A stretch of DNA of 64,000 nucleotides from Romanomermis culicivorax (GCA_963922205.1 CAWUHX010000011.1:62001-126000), one strand, 5' to 3'; positions 35,320-46,372 are shown, counted from the stretch's first letter. The notes: generated by a model from the sequence alone, not told the origin. A program made the numbers and translations.

Positions 35320-35900
35320 ATTCCTTTTGGTCAGCAGCCATTTGGACCTGGCATTACATTGTTCCTTGGTGAGATTGTCGTCATTGGAGGCTTTTGGTTT
35401 TTATTGAAAATTGTCAATTTTTGGACAGAGCTAGCAATCTTTTGTTTATCTTTGAGATTCTCGAAACCAACTTTGAGATTGATTAAATTTTCGCCCTTTG
35501 AGTAGATGCTATCCAATCATTTGAACATTCTCCACTATATCATGAGGTAACTAACATTGTTGTCTTGAAAAATCGTTTAACTTGCCCAATTTTTGCATCT
35601 GATTGATCTTTTTTGTTGATTTTGTACAAATCCAGCAGAAAGTTGTATATCCAGTTTGCTGTTTTCTTGCCTCTACGTTTAACAGCTTCTACCACTGGAA
35701 TCAATAAATTGACCTTTTTCTCCACTTGAATCAGTCAAACCACTAAGCCCGCAGTGATATTTTGATCGATAATATTTTCCTCTGAAATCCCATCCTGATT
35801 TGAGCAATTCCTTTTGTACATGGCATCAATTTCATCATTTTTTGCTTTAAATAATTCATATCCTTGCAGTTCATAACAACAGGATTAACACACAATTAAC
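35320..35900 (-). pseudogene. LINE L3 ORF1 remnant
   Basis: Two broken frames: WIYNFLLDLYKINKKDQSDA (near 35640) parallels WLFNFPMDLYPINPKL of L2 ORF1, and KLTIFNKNQKPPMTTISPRN (near 35390) parallels NLATFNNDRKPPTIFADN. It lies upstream of L3 ORF2 in the correct order, with a solo LTR and a minisatellite between. The stretch 35900-36125 shows nothing. Confidence 0.6.
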
Positions 35901-36125
35901 CTGTGCAGCCCAAAGAACAGGCTGAAGTAATAAAAGAGCACAAAAAATAGTCGTCCACCATTTTCCGTAATATTTTCCTATATTCGATTAAAAAATTATA
36001 CTGTAGGTGTCTATCACCTGCCAATTTTGTGATTGGAAAATTATATCATAAATACCTCATCAAGATGGTTGATGAGTCTAGTTTTTGTCATTCTTTGATT
36101 TGTTCGAATTTCATCAAAATCAGCC

Positions 36126-36692
36126 TATAGCCTGTTTTTCCTGAAAAGCATATTTCATATTCTTACGATTTTCTGATAAGTCATGTCACATGGACTGGAA
36201 ATATGATAGCTTCTGCTAAGTTATGTGATATAGAACTGGAAATGTGAGAGAACTCTACCATTGCCTGTTTTTCTTGAAATGCTTCTTGATGAAAACGGAA
36301 AGCAAGTAGTATTTCAGATTTCCACGATTTGCTGATGAACAATATACCATATAGAACTGGAAATTCGTGAGCATACTAAACTAACCTTAAACAATTTTTC
36401 GACTGAAAAATTTTAGAGTAAGAGCTCGTTGTAAACGATTTTGACGACAGTACTGATTTTTGTCACTTCAATATGACCACTCTTTTAACCTATTTCACGA
36501 TTACCGATATTGATTTCCCGATTTCTAGTATGACTGCATTTACAGCAATTGCAACTGATGTTTTGGGTAAGAAGTTTTACAAAAAAAACTTAGTGTAAAC
36601 GATTTTGTCGCCAGTGACAATTCTTGTCATTTTTCGATTTACAAGCATTCTACAAAAAAATAGATCGATAGATAATTTATACTTTCTTACCC
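36126..36692. repeat. Cluster of M1-type MITE sequences
   Basis: Two starts of the family (TATAGCCTGTTTTTCCTGAAA at 36126 and GCCTGTTTTTCTTGAAATGC at about 36262) and two copies of GTAAACGATTTTG(A/T)CG (36434 and 36595), ending CAAGCATTCTACAAAAAA. It looks like nested or tandem insertions. The stretch 36693-37203 has open frames on both strands that I cannot assign. Confidence 0.6.
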
Positions 36693-37088
36693 AAAATGAC
36701 GTTTATTCTTGAAGACTAATGCCCAATAACACACAGGAAATCAAATTTTTGGGAGCATTCATCATCTCAAAAGACAGACTCTTTTTCATGACGTTTGATG
36801 AGACAAAAAGTTTCAGGCGTTTGAACAAGGTTCGCGACTGTAGCGGACGATTCTCTGGTACTCCTTGTCGTATTTATTTGTCGAATCTTACGAGCCGAAT
36901 CACGCGAACAACCTGATTAGCGTTTCTTTTCACTCAAAAGAGAAGAGGGAGCTCTCCCCTGCCACTTGAATGCAGAATGAGGAGTTTCACAGTATGAAGT
37001 GCATATGCTTCAATTCTGCAGGAAAACGATTAAGAGACTTACGAAACTGAGACCCAAATCTGTACTCAGACATGTACAACAATTACTT

Positions 37089-37094
37089 TTTATT
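37089..37094 (-). terminator. Polyadenylation signal of the PP1-like gene
   Basis: AATAAA on the minus strand, about 110 nt past the stop codon in exon 37278-37204. A fitting position for the end of a short 3' UTR. Confidence 0.45.
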
Positions 37095-37203
37095 TCAACA
37101 TCAGTAGACTCGAAAATTTCGCCGTTAGTAATTACGACTTATAAATTAAAAGGTGAATGCGAATTGACGTTATGTACATGTATTGTTGACGACGACTTAA
37201 AAA

Positions 37204-37278
37204 TCAAGTTTCTTGGATAACAGCAGTAGAATGAGCCATTTCTGCTTGTCGCTGCTTCTTTTTGATGGGCTTTATTTG
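37204..37278 (-). CDS. PP1-like phosphatase, last exon
   Basis: A 75-nt exon preceded by the acceptor AATTTTAG and ending in TGA. It encodes QIKPIKKKQRQAEMAHS and a few more residues. It joins in phase 0 to exon 43705-43571, giving the order found at PP1 C-termini, where the last beta strand is followed by a Q-I-x-K-P segment and a basic tail. The short tail differs from other PP1s, so the assignment rests on splice phase and this motif. The intron before it is 6,292 bp and contains three transposons. Confidence 0.6.
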   Translation of the reverse strand, partial: QIKPIKKKQRQAEMAHSTAVIQET

Positions 37279-37411
37279 CTAAAATTAAAAACACAAATGA
37301 GCGAACGTTTTATAACAGAAAATATAAATCACTATAGTCTGTTTTCTAAGAGACAATTTCTAAGAAAATTCGGCTTCTCATACAGAGAGTTGTGATGAGT
37401 AAAAAATTAGC

Positions 37412-38312
37412 CCTACCTGAAAATCACACATTTGGTGTAACTTGATGCGCTAGGAACGAAAATGATATTCATTTCGTCTGAAAATCAAAACTCGCATAGC
37501 TACAGTAGGACGGAAGTTGAAAATTTTCGATTTTTGACCTACACTTTTTTCAACTTTTGCATAGGTACGTCGGACATCATGTTCTGAAAGTTTACCCAAT
37601 ATGATTGCCAGGATGAGCCACACTTTACTGTAGTATTCATTAGTGTGAAGAGCTTGTTAGGAATACAGTGGTGCTCGAAACATCAATTTTTTAAAGCAAA
37701 TAATGTCGTTTTTTCACAAAAATCACCATATCTACTGATAAAGCTCAGAAGCACCAAAAAATTCCCCGTACGATAGATAGCTTACGATGTCTTCTACCTA
37801 CTGACAAAAGATTACAGAAATTCATGTACTGCTAGAGAGTCGCACAACCTGAAGTTTGAACTCTATCTTATAATTGTATTTTCTGGTAGTTCACACCTGC
37901 ACTGTGAAACTACTGGAGCTTGATGAATTTTAAAAATGAGGCAGTAACACAAATTTTGTATGGTGAATGTTGAGATAATTCCCAAACTCATAAAAAACAA
38001 AATTCGCAGGGCTACACTACCCCAAAATTTGGAATTTTTGCATTTTTTATCTATTTACGTGACTTGAGATGTATCAGCCTAGGCACGAAGTAACTTTATT
38101 ATTGACCTTGTATGTGATACAGAATACAATGCTCTATAATGTGGCATGAAAATGTTTTCAGAATTTTGCATTTTACACTTTTTAAAGACTTTTAAAATGT
38201 CTGAAAAGTGACCCTAAAAATGGTGAAAAAGCAGGTTTATCTCCACGAAACTGACTTTATGTACTGCTAAAGCCGAAAGCACCCAAAACTTCCCTGTACA
38301 GTGGATATATTA
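37412..38312 (-). repeat. Inverted-repeat arm B of a transposon-like unit
   Basis: Reverse complement of repeat A (640-1515). The outer end is TACCTGAAAATCACAC; the inner end (38290-38312) reads TACAGTGGATATATTA, the mirror of 40321 onward (TAATATATCCACTGTACAGG). Together with 40321-40690 it brackets the zinc-finger/transposase-like gene, suggesting long terminal inverted repeats. Noncoding. Confidence 0.6.
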
Positions 38313-38369
38313 GTTGCATACAGAAATTTCCAAAGTTTGTAAACAGTGTGTTAAATCTGCAAAAGACTA

Positions 38370-40320
38370 TTATAGTTGATGAATTTTAATTTTTGATTTT
38401 TTATCTTGAATGTTCATGTTCCAGTAGAGATGACAGGTAAATATTGGAAGTTTGAATATAAATGGGAAAACAAAGTATCTCGAGCCTTGGAACCAAATCA
38501 GTTTGGAGCAATTCACTTTCCATCTGCGAAGTCCAGTCATATGGTGCTGGGTCATTCATAGCTTCAGCTTCATCTTCTTCACATAACATGTCTGCTTCAG
38601 CAGGTCAGCAGGATCATACTTGGTTACTTCATCTTCATGATATGACTTTCTCCTCATGACCAGAAGCTTGCAATTTGTTGGACTATTAGAAATCCATCTT
38701 TGGAAAAGTGTCCGTTTTCGCACATCAGCCTGGATATCATTTCAGCATCAAACTTTTGTTTGAGACGGATTCCTTCATCAAATTTGCTCAGTAGAAACTG
38801 CTTCTGCTTTGCTGTAAGTGTCTTACATCTTGGTTGACTTTTGAGTGCCCATGACCCTTGTACAATATTTGTTCCATATGCAGCATAGAAAGCTTGTAAC
38901 GCATCTTGAAGATCTGGAGATAAGGCTTTCAACAGGCTGCTTCCAGTTTCCTGCTATATGCATTTATAGCAGTGTCTCTCAAGCTGACTCTTTGTGGTAT
39001 CAGTTGATGATTACCGATAAGTAGATGTCAGAGTAAGTTCCCATGTTTGAGGAAAGATTTGGCACATCCTTCTTCTAGACAATCAAAGGGACTGTTCTCA
39101 CATTGTGGATTTTCATCCTCCATATAATCTCCAAAGTTAAAACATGCTGCCATTTGATCAGTATCCTCTATTGGTCCATTACTCACATTGCTTCTATCAC
39201 TTATTGATTGACATATACTTGAATCACGAGATGAAGCAAGTTGCCTATTCTTTTGGAGAGGAACATTCATCACATCAATTTCTCAAAGGTATCTTTGGAA
39301 CTAACTTCTTCAAGGGAAAATAAGATTCCAGGACCTATGTTGTAAGGAGGCCAAGCACAGATATGGTCAATATCAAAAAGTAGAAGCTTATTCTTGGCAG
39401 TTGAATTTTCATTACTTTGAGAGGATATTTGAGTTAACTTTGGATAAAGATTGCACCTTTGACACCATCAAAAGCTTTTACACATTGAAATAATTCTTTT
39501 GAGTTGGTGCATTTATTGTTTTGATTGATGAATAGCCAAACTTGCCACTTCACGAGTGCTAATACAATCACATGGTCTTCTCCCAAACTGAGGTTCAGAA
39601 AAATCCCATTGTCTAACTGCTAAGCACATTCTTTTTGAGATTACATTCATGGAGCCTTAAGTGTTGGATCCATGAAAGCAACCAGCATTGTCTGAGTGCA
39701 TATAAGCCTGACATAGGTTTGGAAGTTCTTGTTTGAATCTCAGTATTGTATCACTGATGATTGCAATGCCTGCATCATTATCATGGGATAGTGGATCAAA
39801 TACATGTATGTATGTAAGTCCTTGAGTGGAGTTCTTTGCTGATATCAGCTAGGATGTACATAATATGCCAAGGTATCCCTCTCTTGCCATACCAGTTTGA
39901 TTGATCTTCATGGCCACCATACATGCACATGGGAAGGGGTAGGGGGGGGGGTAAGCCCCCATATCTGAGACCCTGGCCACCCCCCCTGGCCAAAAAAAAT
40001 CGTCAAACACCCCTATGTGAACTTTTTCCAAGACAGCTTTTTTCATTATTTTTGTGCATATTTTGTATGAAAAACAGGCTTGCAGAACTTTTTTTTTGTT
40101 TTTTTGCTCACCCACCCCCTACCCCCCCCTAAGGGGTAAAAGTCCATGGACCCTCCCCCCTTAGAGAAATCTTGCTGTGCATGTCTGATGGCCACTGATT
40201 GGTGATAGCAGTCTAGCTGCATGAATATTTCATCATCCCATGAGTTAGTAATCAAATCAGGCTGTGTCATATCTTGGTGCACTGCATGGAGAAATTTTTT
40301 GCATGCAACTTGCAAACATC
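38370..40320 (-). pseudogene. C2H2 zinc-finger, SDNAGC-motif transposase-like protein
   Basis: Several frames on the minus strand, read right to left. A segment with WDDEIFMQLDCYHQSVAIRH (40250); then NWYGKRGIPWHIMYILADIS (39870), SDNAGCFHG (39690) and WDFSEPQFGRRPCD (39600). A C2H2 finger CLEEGCAKSF...HGNLL (39090-39030) follows, then LTAKQKQFLLSKFDEG and SKDGFLIVQQIASFW (38820-38690). I recall this order from multicopy uncharacterised proteins in cnidarians, molluscs and other invertebrates; aspartates in the SDNAG and upstream motifs could be DDE-type catalytic residues, but that is inference. Stops, frameshifts and a G-rich insertion (39931-40162) show it is broken. Fragments flank the DIRS element. 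Confidence 0.6.
39931..40162. mobile_element. G-rich MITE with quadruplex-prone ends
   Basis: Interrupts the gene above. It starts GGGAAGGGGTAGGGGGG and ends with the mirrored CCCACCCCCTACCCC...CTAAGGGG...CCTCCCCCCTTA. The left end fits a G-quadruplex pattern on the plus strand and the right end (40110-40133) on the minus strand. No target duplication is certain. Confidence 0.5.
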
Positions 40321-40690
40321 GTAATATATCCACTGTACAGGGAAATATTTGGCGCTTTTGGCTTTAGCAGTACATATAGTCATTTTCGTGCAGAGAAACC
40401 TGCCTTTTCACTATTTTTACAGTCTCATTTTTGACACTTTAAAACTTCCTAAAAAGTGTAAAATGCAAAATTCAGAAAATATTTTCATACCACATTATAG
40501 AGCATCATATTCTGTATCAAATACATGGTAAATATTAAAATTACTTCATGCTCAGGCGGTTACATCTCAAGTCACGTAAATAGACAGAAAAATGTTAAAA
40601 AATGCAAATTCCAAACTTTGGGATACTGCAGCCCTGTGAATTTTACTTTGACTGACATTAATGCAAATTTTTGTGTAAATAAGGTACAAT
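40321..40690 (+). repeat. Inverted-repeat arm D (truncated)
   Basis: Same orientation as repeat A and inverted relative to arm B: TAATATATCCACTGTACAGG, 'gtgtaaaatgcaaaattcagaaaat', 'acgtaaatagacagaaaaatg'. Only about 370 bp of the roughly 900-bp arm remains. Confidence 0.6.
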
Positions 40691-40836
40691 GAGAAGAACG
40701 ATTTATGTAACATAATGGCTCCCATCGGGCTATCGAATGCAGTATGCACTGCATCATATTGGAATTTCTGAATTAAAACATTCGATCATCAAAAAAATGT
40801 AACTTAATTTTTTCCAATGAAGAATTGAAAGAATAA

Positions 40837-42375
40837 GACTAATTGTTAGAATCCACATGCGGATGCAGAGGGCGGATATGGTCTAAAAGGTGGATGCAGA
40901 TATGGATGACAGATGCAGAATCTGCATATTCGCTGCCTAATCAGCAGATTAAAATGACAAAATCTGCACTTTTTTGGCAGATATTGAGGTCTAACTGTCG
41001 GACGCAGAAAGTGACGGAATCCGCCCTCTTCAAGTCTAAAAAACAGATATGCTTGGCAGATGGCGGATATTTTTTTCTAGTTTTTCAGTGGTTTTGTTTA
41101 ACACTAAAATATTTTGGTGCATACGAATCTCTAAAAGGCAGATTTCAGAAAAACTGATGGATTAGCATCTGCCATCTGCATCACGTCTAAACAGCGAAGA
41201 AATTTGGCCGGTATCTGGACGATTTTTGTATGCTTTTATAGTTTTTGGAATTGGAAAATTATCAAATTAAACTATAAATTGAAATATAAATCGAATGATA
41301 AAGACTAATTAAATAATTAATTAAAAACTTTAAAAAATTAGAACATCGTTTGATTTCAAATTAACATTTTAAATTATACAAAAATAAAAATTAATTTGAA
41401 TTAAATCTTGAATAAAATCTAAATCAAATCATTTTTTAAATTTTATGGTGAGATTAGAATTAAATTTTATTTTAAATAAAAATTCTAAATTAAATTTAAG
41501 ATTGAATTCTGGAAAATTGGAAAAATAAAATTTTTTAATGTAATCATAAAAACATTGATAAAATGAATAAAACTAACAAACTAAATTAATTTTAAAAAAA
41601 CTAAATTAACTCTTAAAAATTTAATTAAAACAATTAATTAAATTAAACTACAATTGACCAATAAACAGAGCTATAAATATAAAAATAAATAAAATGATTA
41701 ATCAATAATTTAATTTGAAATTCAATATTTTGTAAATTCTAATCCGACCAGAAAATTGAAAATTTAATTCAGATAAGTTTCGACCTTGATTCGACATTCC
41801 ATTTAAAATAAATTTTAAATTTAGGTCAAAATTTTAATTTGAAATCGAACGATTTTTCAAATTTTTAATTAATTAATTATCTTATTTATTTTTATATTTA
41901 TAACTTGATTTATAGTAAATTTGTAGTTTAATTCATTTAATTTTTTTAATTCAATTTTTTAATGTTTAATTCAACTTTTTTACAGTTCAATTGAATTCAA
42001 AATTTTATTTAAAATTATAATCCGATCAGAAAATGAAAAATCCAATCCTGCCACATCGAATCCGCCACATCCGTCACATTTTTCCGCCGTTTAGACGTAA
42101 TGCAGAGGGTGGATGCGGATCCGCGATTTCTTCCAATATCCGCCTTTTAGACGTTGATTTCCACCAAAAAATTTCCCGAGATGGACAAAACCACTGAAAA
42201 ATTTTGAAAAAATATCCGCCATCCCTTAAGCAGCCTTTTAAACGTGAAAATGGCGGATTCCGCATCCGCCGATTAGGCCAAAATATCCGCCAAAACGGTG
42301 CGGATTCCGCATCCGCATCCGCCTTTTAGACCGCATGCGCCGCCTGCACCCGCATGCGGATTCCACCAATTAGTC
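40837..42375. mobile_element. Foldback transposon with 350-bp inverted arms
   Basis: Ends GACTAATTG and CAATTAGTC. Arms 40837-41200 and 42035-42375 are inverted copies built from GCGGATGCGGA and a recurring GTCTAAAAGGCGGAT motif (about five per arm, diverged by G/A changes on the left arm). The core, 41230-42030, is extremely AT-rich (aaattaa strings) with no open frame. It lies in the last intron of the PP1-like gene. Multiple subterminal motif copies look like transposase binding sites. Confidence 0.8.
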
Positions 42376-42562
42376 ATATACCCGAGTTGAAACGCAACAA
42401 GATGTTTGGGCAGAGAAGAAACAACCTATATTCGCCAACAACGTTTTTCGTAAATTGACTATCGCAGATAAACCAACAACTTGGGAGAAAAATATGTCCA
42501 AGTGCACTGCGGGTTTTTCATCTACAAAAGCATTTCTCACCGGTAGAAGTCGCATTTCAAAG
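42376..42562 (+). other. Possible terminal exon, unknown gene
   Basis: A plus-strand frame open from the foldback edge to TAA at 42562 encodes RVETQQDVWAEKKQPIFANN and ...TAGFSSTKAFLTGRSRISK. Composition looks protein-like, but there is no known homologue and no start; it could be a host exon cut by the foldback insertion or chance. The stretch 42563-42882 shows nothing. Confidence 0.25.
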
Positions 42563-42882
42563 TAAATGGACTACAGTAATTAATGCAGCTACTTTGAGAA
42601 AAATCCAAAACGCGGAACACGGATCTACAAATGAATACTCAGCGAGAAAACTAGACCGATTCCATTCGGCGGTTTATTTATTGTTCACGCTAAAAAAAAA
42701 CTTTGACAGCATTCAATCCATCCCAAAAAATTTCAATCGTATAGGCAGTTGACGGCGACCATGCCTCAACTAGAGTTATTGAAACCTCTTCCCAGCCGGC
42801 ATGAAATCGACGAAAAACACATTTTTTTCATTGAAAATGTATCTTGTCGGAGCGGAAATCGGTCAAAAAGCAAAAAAAGGTT

Positions 42883-43165
42883 CAGGGGCCGGCTTCATCA
42901 AAGAGACTTAAGCTTCAGCTGAGCTGCGGCTTAAGCTGTATCTTAACTCTATATGTTATACCATTGCCGTTAAGCTGCAGCTCAACTCGTACACACAAAA
43001 CATATCGGGAAAGTTAAGCTGTAGCTGAGCTGCCCCTTAACGAAAATGTTATAACATACAGAGTTAAGCTACAGCTGAGTTGCAGCTTAACGACAATGGT
43101 ATAACATATAAAGGTAAGCTACAGCTCAGATGGAGCTTAAGCCTCTTTGATGAAACCGGCCCCTG
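42883..43165. mobile_element. Palindromic MITE (CAGGGGCCGG ends)
   Basis: A 283-bp near-perfect palindrome: CAGGGGCCGGCTTCATCAAAG at the left, mirrored at the right, with arms made of TTAAGCTGCAGCTCAAC-type text. RNA from it would form a hairpin of roughly 130 bp. No clear target duplication. It lies in the last intron of the PP1-like gene. Ends resemble 45567-46372. Confidence 0.75.
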
Positions 43166-43570
43166 TACTTCGCACCGAAATATTGCTCCGTATTATTTTA
43201 AAGCAACAAAAATCGTTCATTACGAGCGTGTTTTCTCCTTTTTTGGCAGAAAAAAACATATTTTTTAGCAATTACTAGCCCCCTCCATCAAAATTTTGGA
43301 ATTTGGGCAACACCCAACCTTTAAACATTGCCCAAACGGTCGGAGATTTCCTACATGTATGATTAAATCTAGGCATGAGAATAAAGAATTGAATCAAAAA
43401 CACGGCTAGACAAAGATTACGAATCAAATGGGCATTCACGCGCAAGTGGTGTTGCAAAAAACAATTTCTGGGATGATTAAAATGAAGTTCCTTCAAGGCG
43501 ACAAGGATGACGTGAAAACCAGTGAGCAGATTGTCCGATTCTAGGCATGTCGATATAATATTTCTCTTAC

Positions 43571-43705
43571 ATGAATTCGAACATTTAAATCCTTATCGAT
43601 AGAAACGACGGCAGCCATGTTGACGAATTCGCCGCAGTAATTAGGAGCACTAAAAATTGTTATCAACTTCTCGTTGGCGAAATACTCGTAACCATTGGAT
43701 ACCAC
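43571..43705 (-). CDS. PP1-like Ser/Thr phosphatase, exon with SAPNYCGEF
   Basis: 135 nt, 45 codons in phase 0, acceptor ATTGTTTAG, donor GTAAGAG. The protein reads [20 protein letters not shown] followed by PNYCGEF, the signature at the PP1 C-terminal side of the active site (beta12-beta13 loop region). Metal-dependent PPP phosphatases remove phosphate from Ser/Thr, usually with targeting subunits, in nucleus and cytoplasm. No stop or frameshift within the exon. Confidence 0.88.
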
Positions 43706-43900
43706 CTAAACAATGCGAATATATTACACGTACAATCTGATAGAAAAACGTTATTCGAAAAGTTTTGTCCACAAATTGTTGCTTCGATTAAAACCCGATA
43801 AAAATCGTTATGGACTTCAGACGTCAAAAACTAAGGTTCTGATCATTCATTGCTCGAACCACAGCATAAAACGAAAGTTTCAGACAAATTGAAAATATAC

Positions 43901-44004
43901 TTGATGCCCTCTTAAAATCAATTCCACGCCAGTATTTTTGCAAAATTCTTCGACTGTGTCTTCGCCAAAATCGACGCTTATTCCTCGATAATTGGGATTG
44001 AAGC
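43901..44004 (-). CDS. PP1-like Ser/Thr phosphatase, exon with RGHQ
   Basis: 104 nt; acceptor ATCAAG, donor GTATAT. It completes a Gly codon with the previous exon and encodes FNPNYRGISVDFGEDTVEEF ending LILRGHQ. In PP1 this corresponds to the RGVSFTFG helix region and the metal-binding His of (A/G)HQ. The RGHQ form in place of RAHQ and other changes mark a divergent paralogue. Confidence 0.87.
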
Positions 44005-44058
44005 CTTGATAGAATGTGGAAAAGTGGAGAAAAAGCGATTGATACTCACGAATGTTAC

Positions 44059-44183
44059 CTTGAGATCCGGTTTTCGGATCCGCCCAGAGTAAATCAGCCA
44101 AAAGACCCGGTTCAACCGGTCCGGGACGAGGTAGCTTGATTTTACGAACGGCGTCTAAATCGGTTAACAATGGCGATATACCT
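44059..44183 (-). CDS. PP1-like Ser/Thr phosphatase, exon with GISP and LLWADP
   Basis: 125 nt; acceptor GAATTTTCAG, donor GTAACA, followed by a 54-nt intron. It encodes GISPLLTDLDAVRKIKLPRP and then GLLADLLWADPKTGSQ, corresponding to the PP1 region GLSP...GLLCDLLWSDP. The first base would complete the second Gly of HGG on an upstream exon. I could not find the N-terminal half (GDIHG, GDYVDRG, GNHE) between here and 48 kb, so earlier exons lie further away, beyond large insertions, or the gene is truncated. Confidence 0.85.
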
Positions 44184-44602
44184 CTGAAAATTCGCCAATT
44201 TTTTTCAGTCGTATATAAGAGCGCCACCACGCATTGGGGGGTCAACCAGATAGGTGTTTTACACCATCCAAATAATGACTTTTCAAGGAGAGCAGCTAAT
44301 TTTTTTTTTTGAAAACGCAGTAAATGGGATATCAATCAATAGATCTCATTGCGATCTACTCAAAAATATGACTTCAAATGACACAACTGTATTTTTGACG
44401 GACTTATGGGTGGTTAAAATTTGGTTGACCTTCACCAGGTTTAATTTGTTTCCGATGTATGAGCACAATTAACGGTGAAAAAGTTTTGTGCTGACAAATT
44501 CTGATGATTCTCTACGCAAATGGCACGAAAATAGGTTCGCCAATAAACTCTGCTCATGGTGCATTTTAGAACGTCAAAATCACAATATTTTCTGGGCATA
44601 TA

Positions 44603-44722
44603 TTAGGAATGCTTCGGTTTCACTTTTTTTTCCTTTTCCGATTTAAGTTTTGAACTTTTGAGTTCACGGTTTCGGTTTTCAAGTTCTTCAAAACATGGCT
44701 TATTCCAATCGCAAATAGTCAT
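44603..44722 (-). other. Possible small coding exon, Lys/Glu-rich
   Basis: ATG directly after the acceptor TTTTTCAG, then 39 codons (MTICDWNKPCFEELENRNRE ... KSEKEKKVKPKHS) to TAA. It could be an internal or last exon, or a trans-spliced start if the species has spliced leaders. Not recognised and not part of PP1. The stretches 44184-44602 and 44723-45566 show nothing else. Confidence 0.3.
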
Positions 44723-45566
44723 CTGAAAAATTCAATAGATGAGAAATATCTTTTTATGCAAGGCTGCTCCGCTTTTTAATATTCAAAAATAATCGCTGTG
44801 GCGATAACCGGATGGAGCTCTCGCTTGAGTTAAAATTACTCAAGTGCTTTTCCAGATCGTCAAAAAATTCTTATCTGCAATGTTTTGTTTCTGCACAGTG
44901 CAGGCTTTTAAGGCTTCGTGCAGAATTTTTTTTGTGATTTCTGGAGTGGTGCAGGATTTTTTGAGTCATGTGTCTGACCACATGTATATTCTTCTATAAT
45001 GTGTCAGTCATTGATTCTGAACTTTTAAAATCAATTATTTTTTTACCGTAGTCGGCACATGGCCTAGAGTAAAACGAATTTCAAAATAAATTCACAATCT
45101 TTCGTGAATTTATTTTCAAATTCATTTCATGAGAATGAATAAAATTTTGATGATGCGCACACACTTCTGATATCAATGAATTACACATCAAATTTGCTTT
45201 TTTTTCTATATTCACTATTGTTGTACTCATAGTTTTTTCCGCGCCGGTCGTTCCGCATCCTCCGGAGATCGGCCAGAAAAATTTCCGCACCACCATTAAA
45301 ATCACTAAAAACATTAAAAAATCTCCATTCCGTGCGGAAAACTCTCCAAAAATTTTCCGCACGACCCAAAAAATCCACTGTGCGGAAAAAAATCCCTGAT
45401 TGTACTGCAACAGGGGAAAACAGCAGTGCAGAAACTTTTTTTGGCTTTTCTGTAGTGTAGAAAGCCGGGTGCAGGAAAACACTGCTTATCTGACTGAAAC
45501 TGTGACGCAGATTAACATATGATTTATCTCATTTCATTCATATTGAAAATTTCGTCCGATAGAACG

Positions 45567-46372
45567 GGGGCCGGTTTCACTAAAGCGGTCTAGGCCCGAG
45601 CTCCAGATTATCTCGACCAAAAAAAATAAAACCTCAGTATCAGAGGATTCGGTAACGTTGAGATCATCCCAAGCTCGAAATTATCTCGAGGTCGGGATCA
45701 TCTCGAGCTCGGACTTAAACCTGAGCTTCAGATGTTGTGTTTCAGTAACATTTCTCATTTAATCCTGATCCTGACGAAGTTAATCTTCCTATCGAGCAGG
45801 TTTTAAGTCCGAACTTTTTTGTTTTTTGCTACCGTTGGCTGTTGAGAATGAATTTTTGCGTTAATGATTCAAGATAGGACGAATCAATAAGATTTCATGA
45901 ATGATGCGGAACTACAAGATCGTTACTTTTATCAACTTGATCCCAACGTGCAAATGAATGAAGAATCAATAAGAGTAAGAGGAAAAGTACAGCAGATATT
46001 TCAAATTTTATGGCCACTTTTTAGCACATTTTATTTTGCCCCGTCTGGCCGTTAGTTTTTTCACGCAGTTATATGCACTCATGTTTTACATTTTTCCACA
46101 GTATTTTCTAAACAAATATCCCTTTTTGTTTTTCCTTTGATTCTGCAAACATATAACATGAATGACGTGCCAAATTCTACGCGTTTTTATTGTTATGGTG
46201 AGATTATTCCGAACGTAGGCTTAAGCCTCAGGTTCAGCCTAATCCGGAGTTCGACCTTTTTATTCAAACCCCAAAAAGATGAAACCGACGTCGCTCTCAA
46301 CTGAAACTCAGTTTCAAGCACTTAATACCGACGTCAGGATGGTCCTCAGTTCCAGTTAGTGAAACCGGCCCC
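45567..46372. mobile_element. 806-bp MITE, GGGGCCGGTTTCACTAA ends
   Basis: 17-bp perfect inverted ends GGGGCCGGTTTCACTAA (45567-45583 and 46356-46372). Subterminal parts contain repeated TCTCGA and GAGCTC motifs (45598-45730) and CCGACGTC-type motifs at the right. No open frame. Related by its ends to 42883-43165. Confidence 0.75.

Noticed and set aside
43275-43496. 73-codon minus-strand frame as the PP1 last exon
   Set aside because: No acceptor in phase and no resemblance to PP1 C-termini; exon 37278-37204 fits better in phase and motif.
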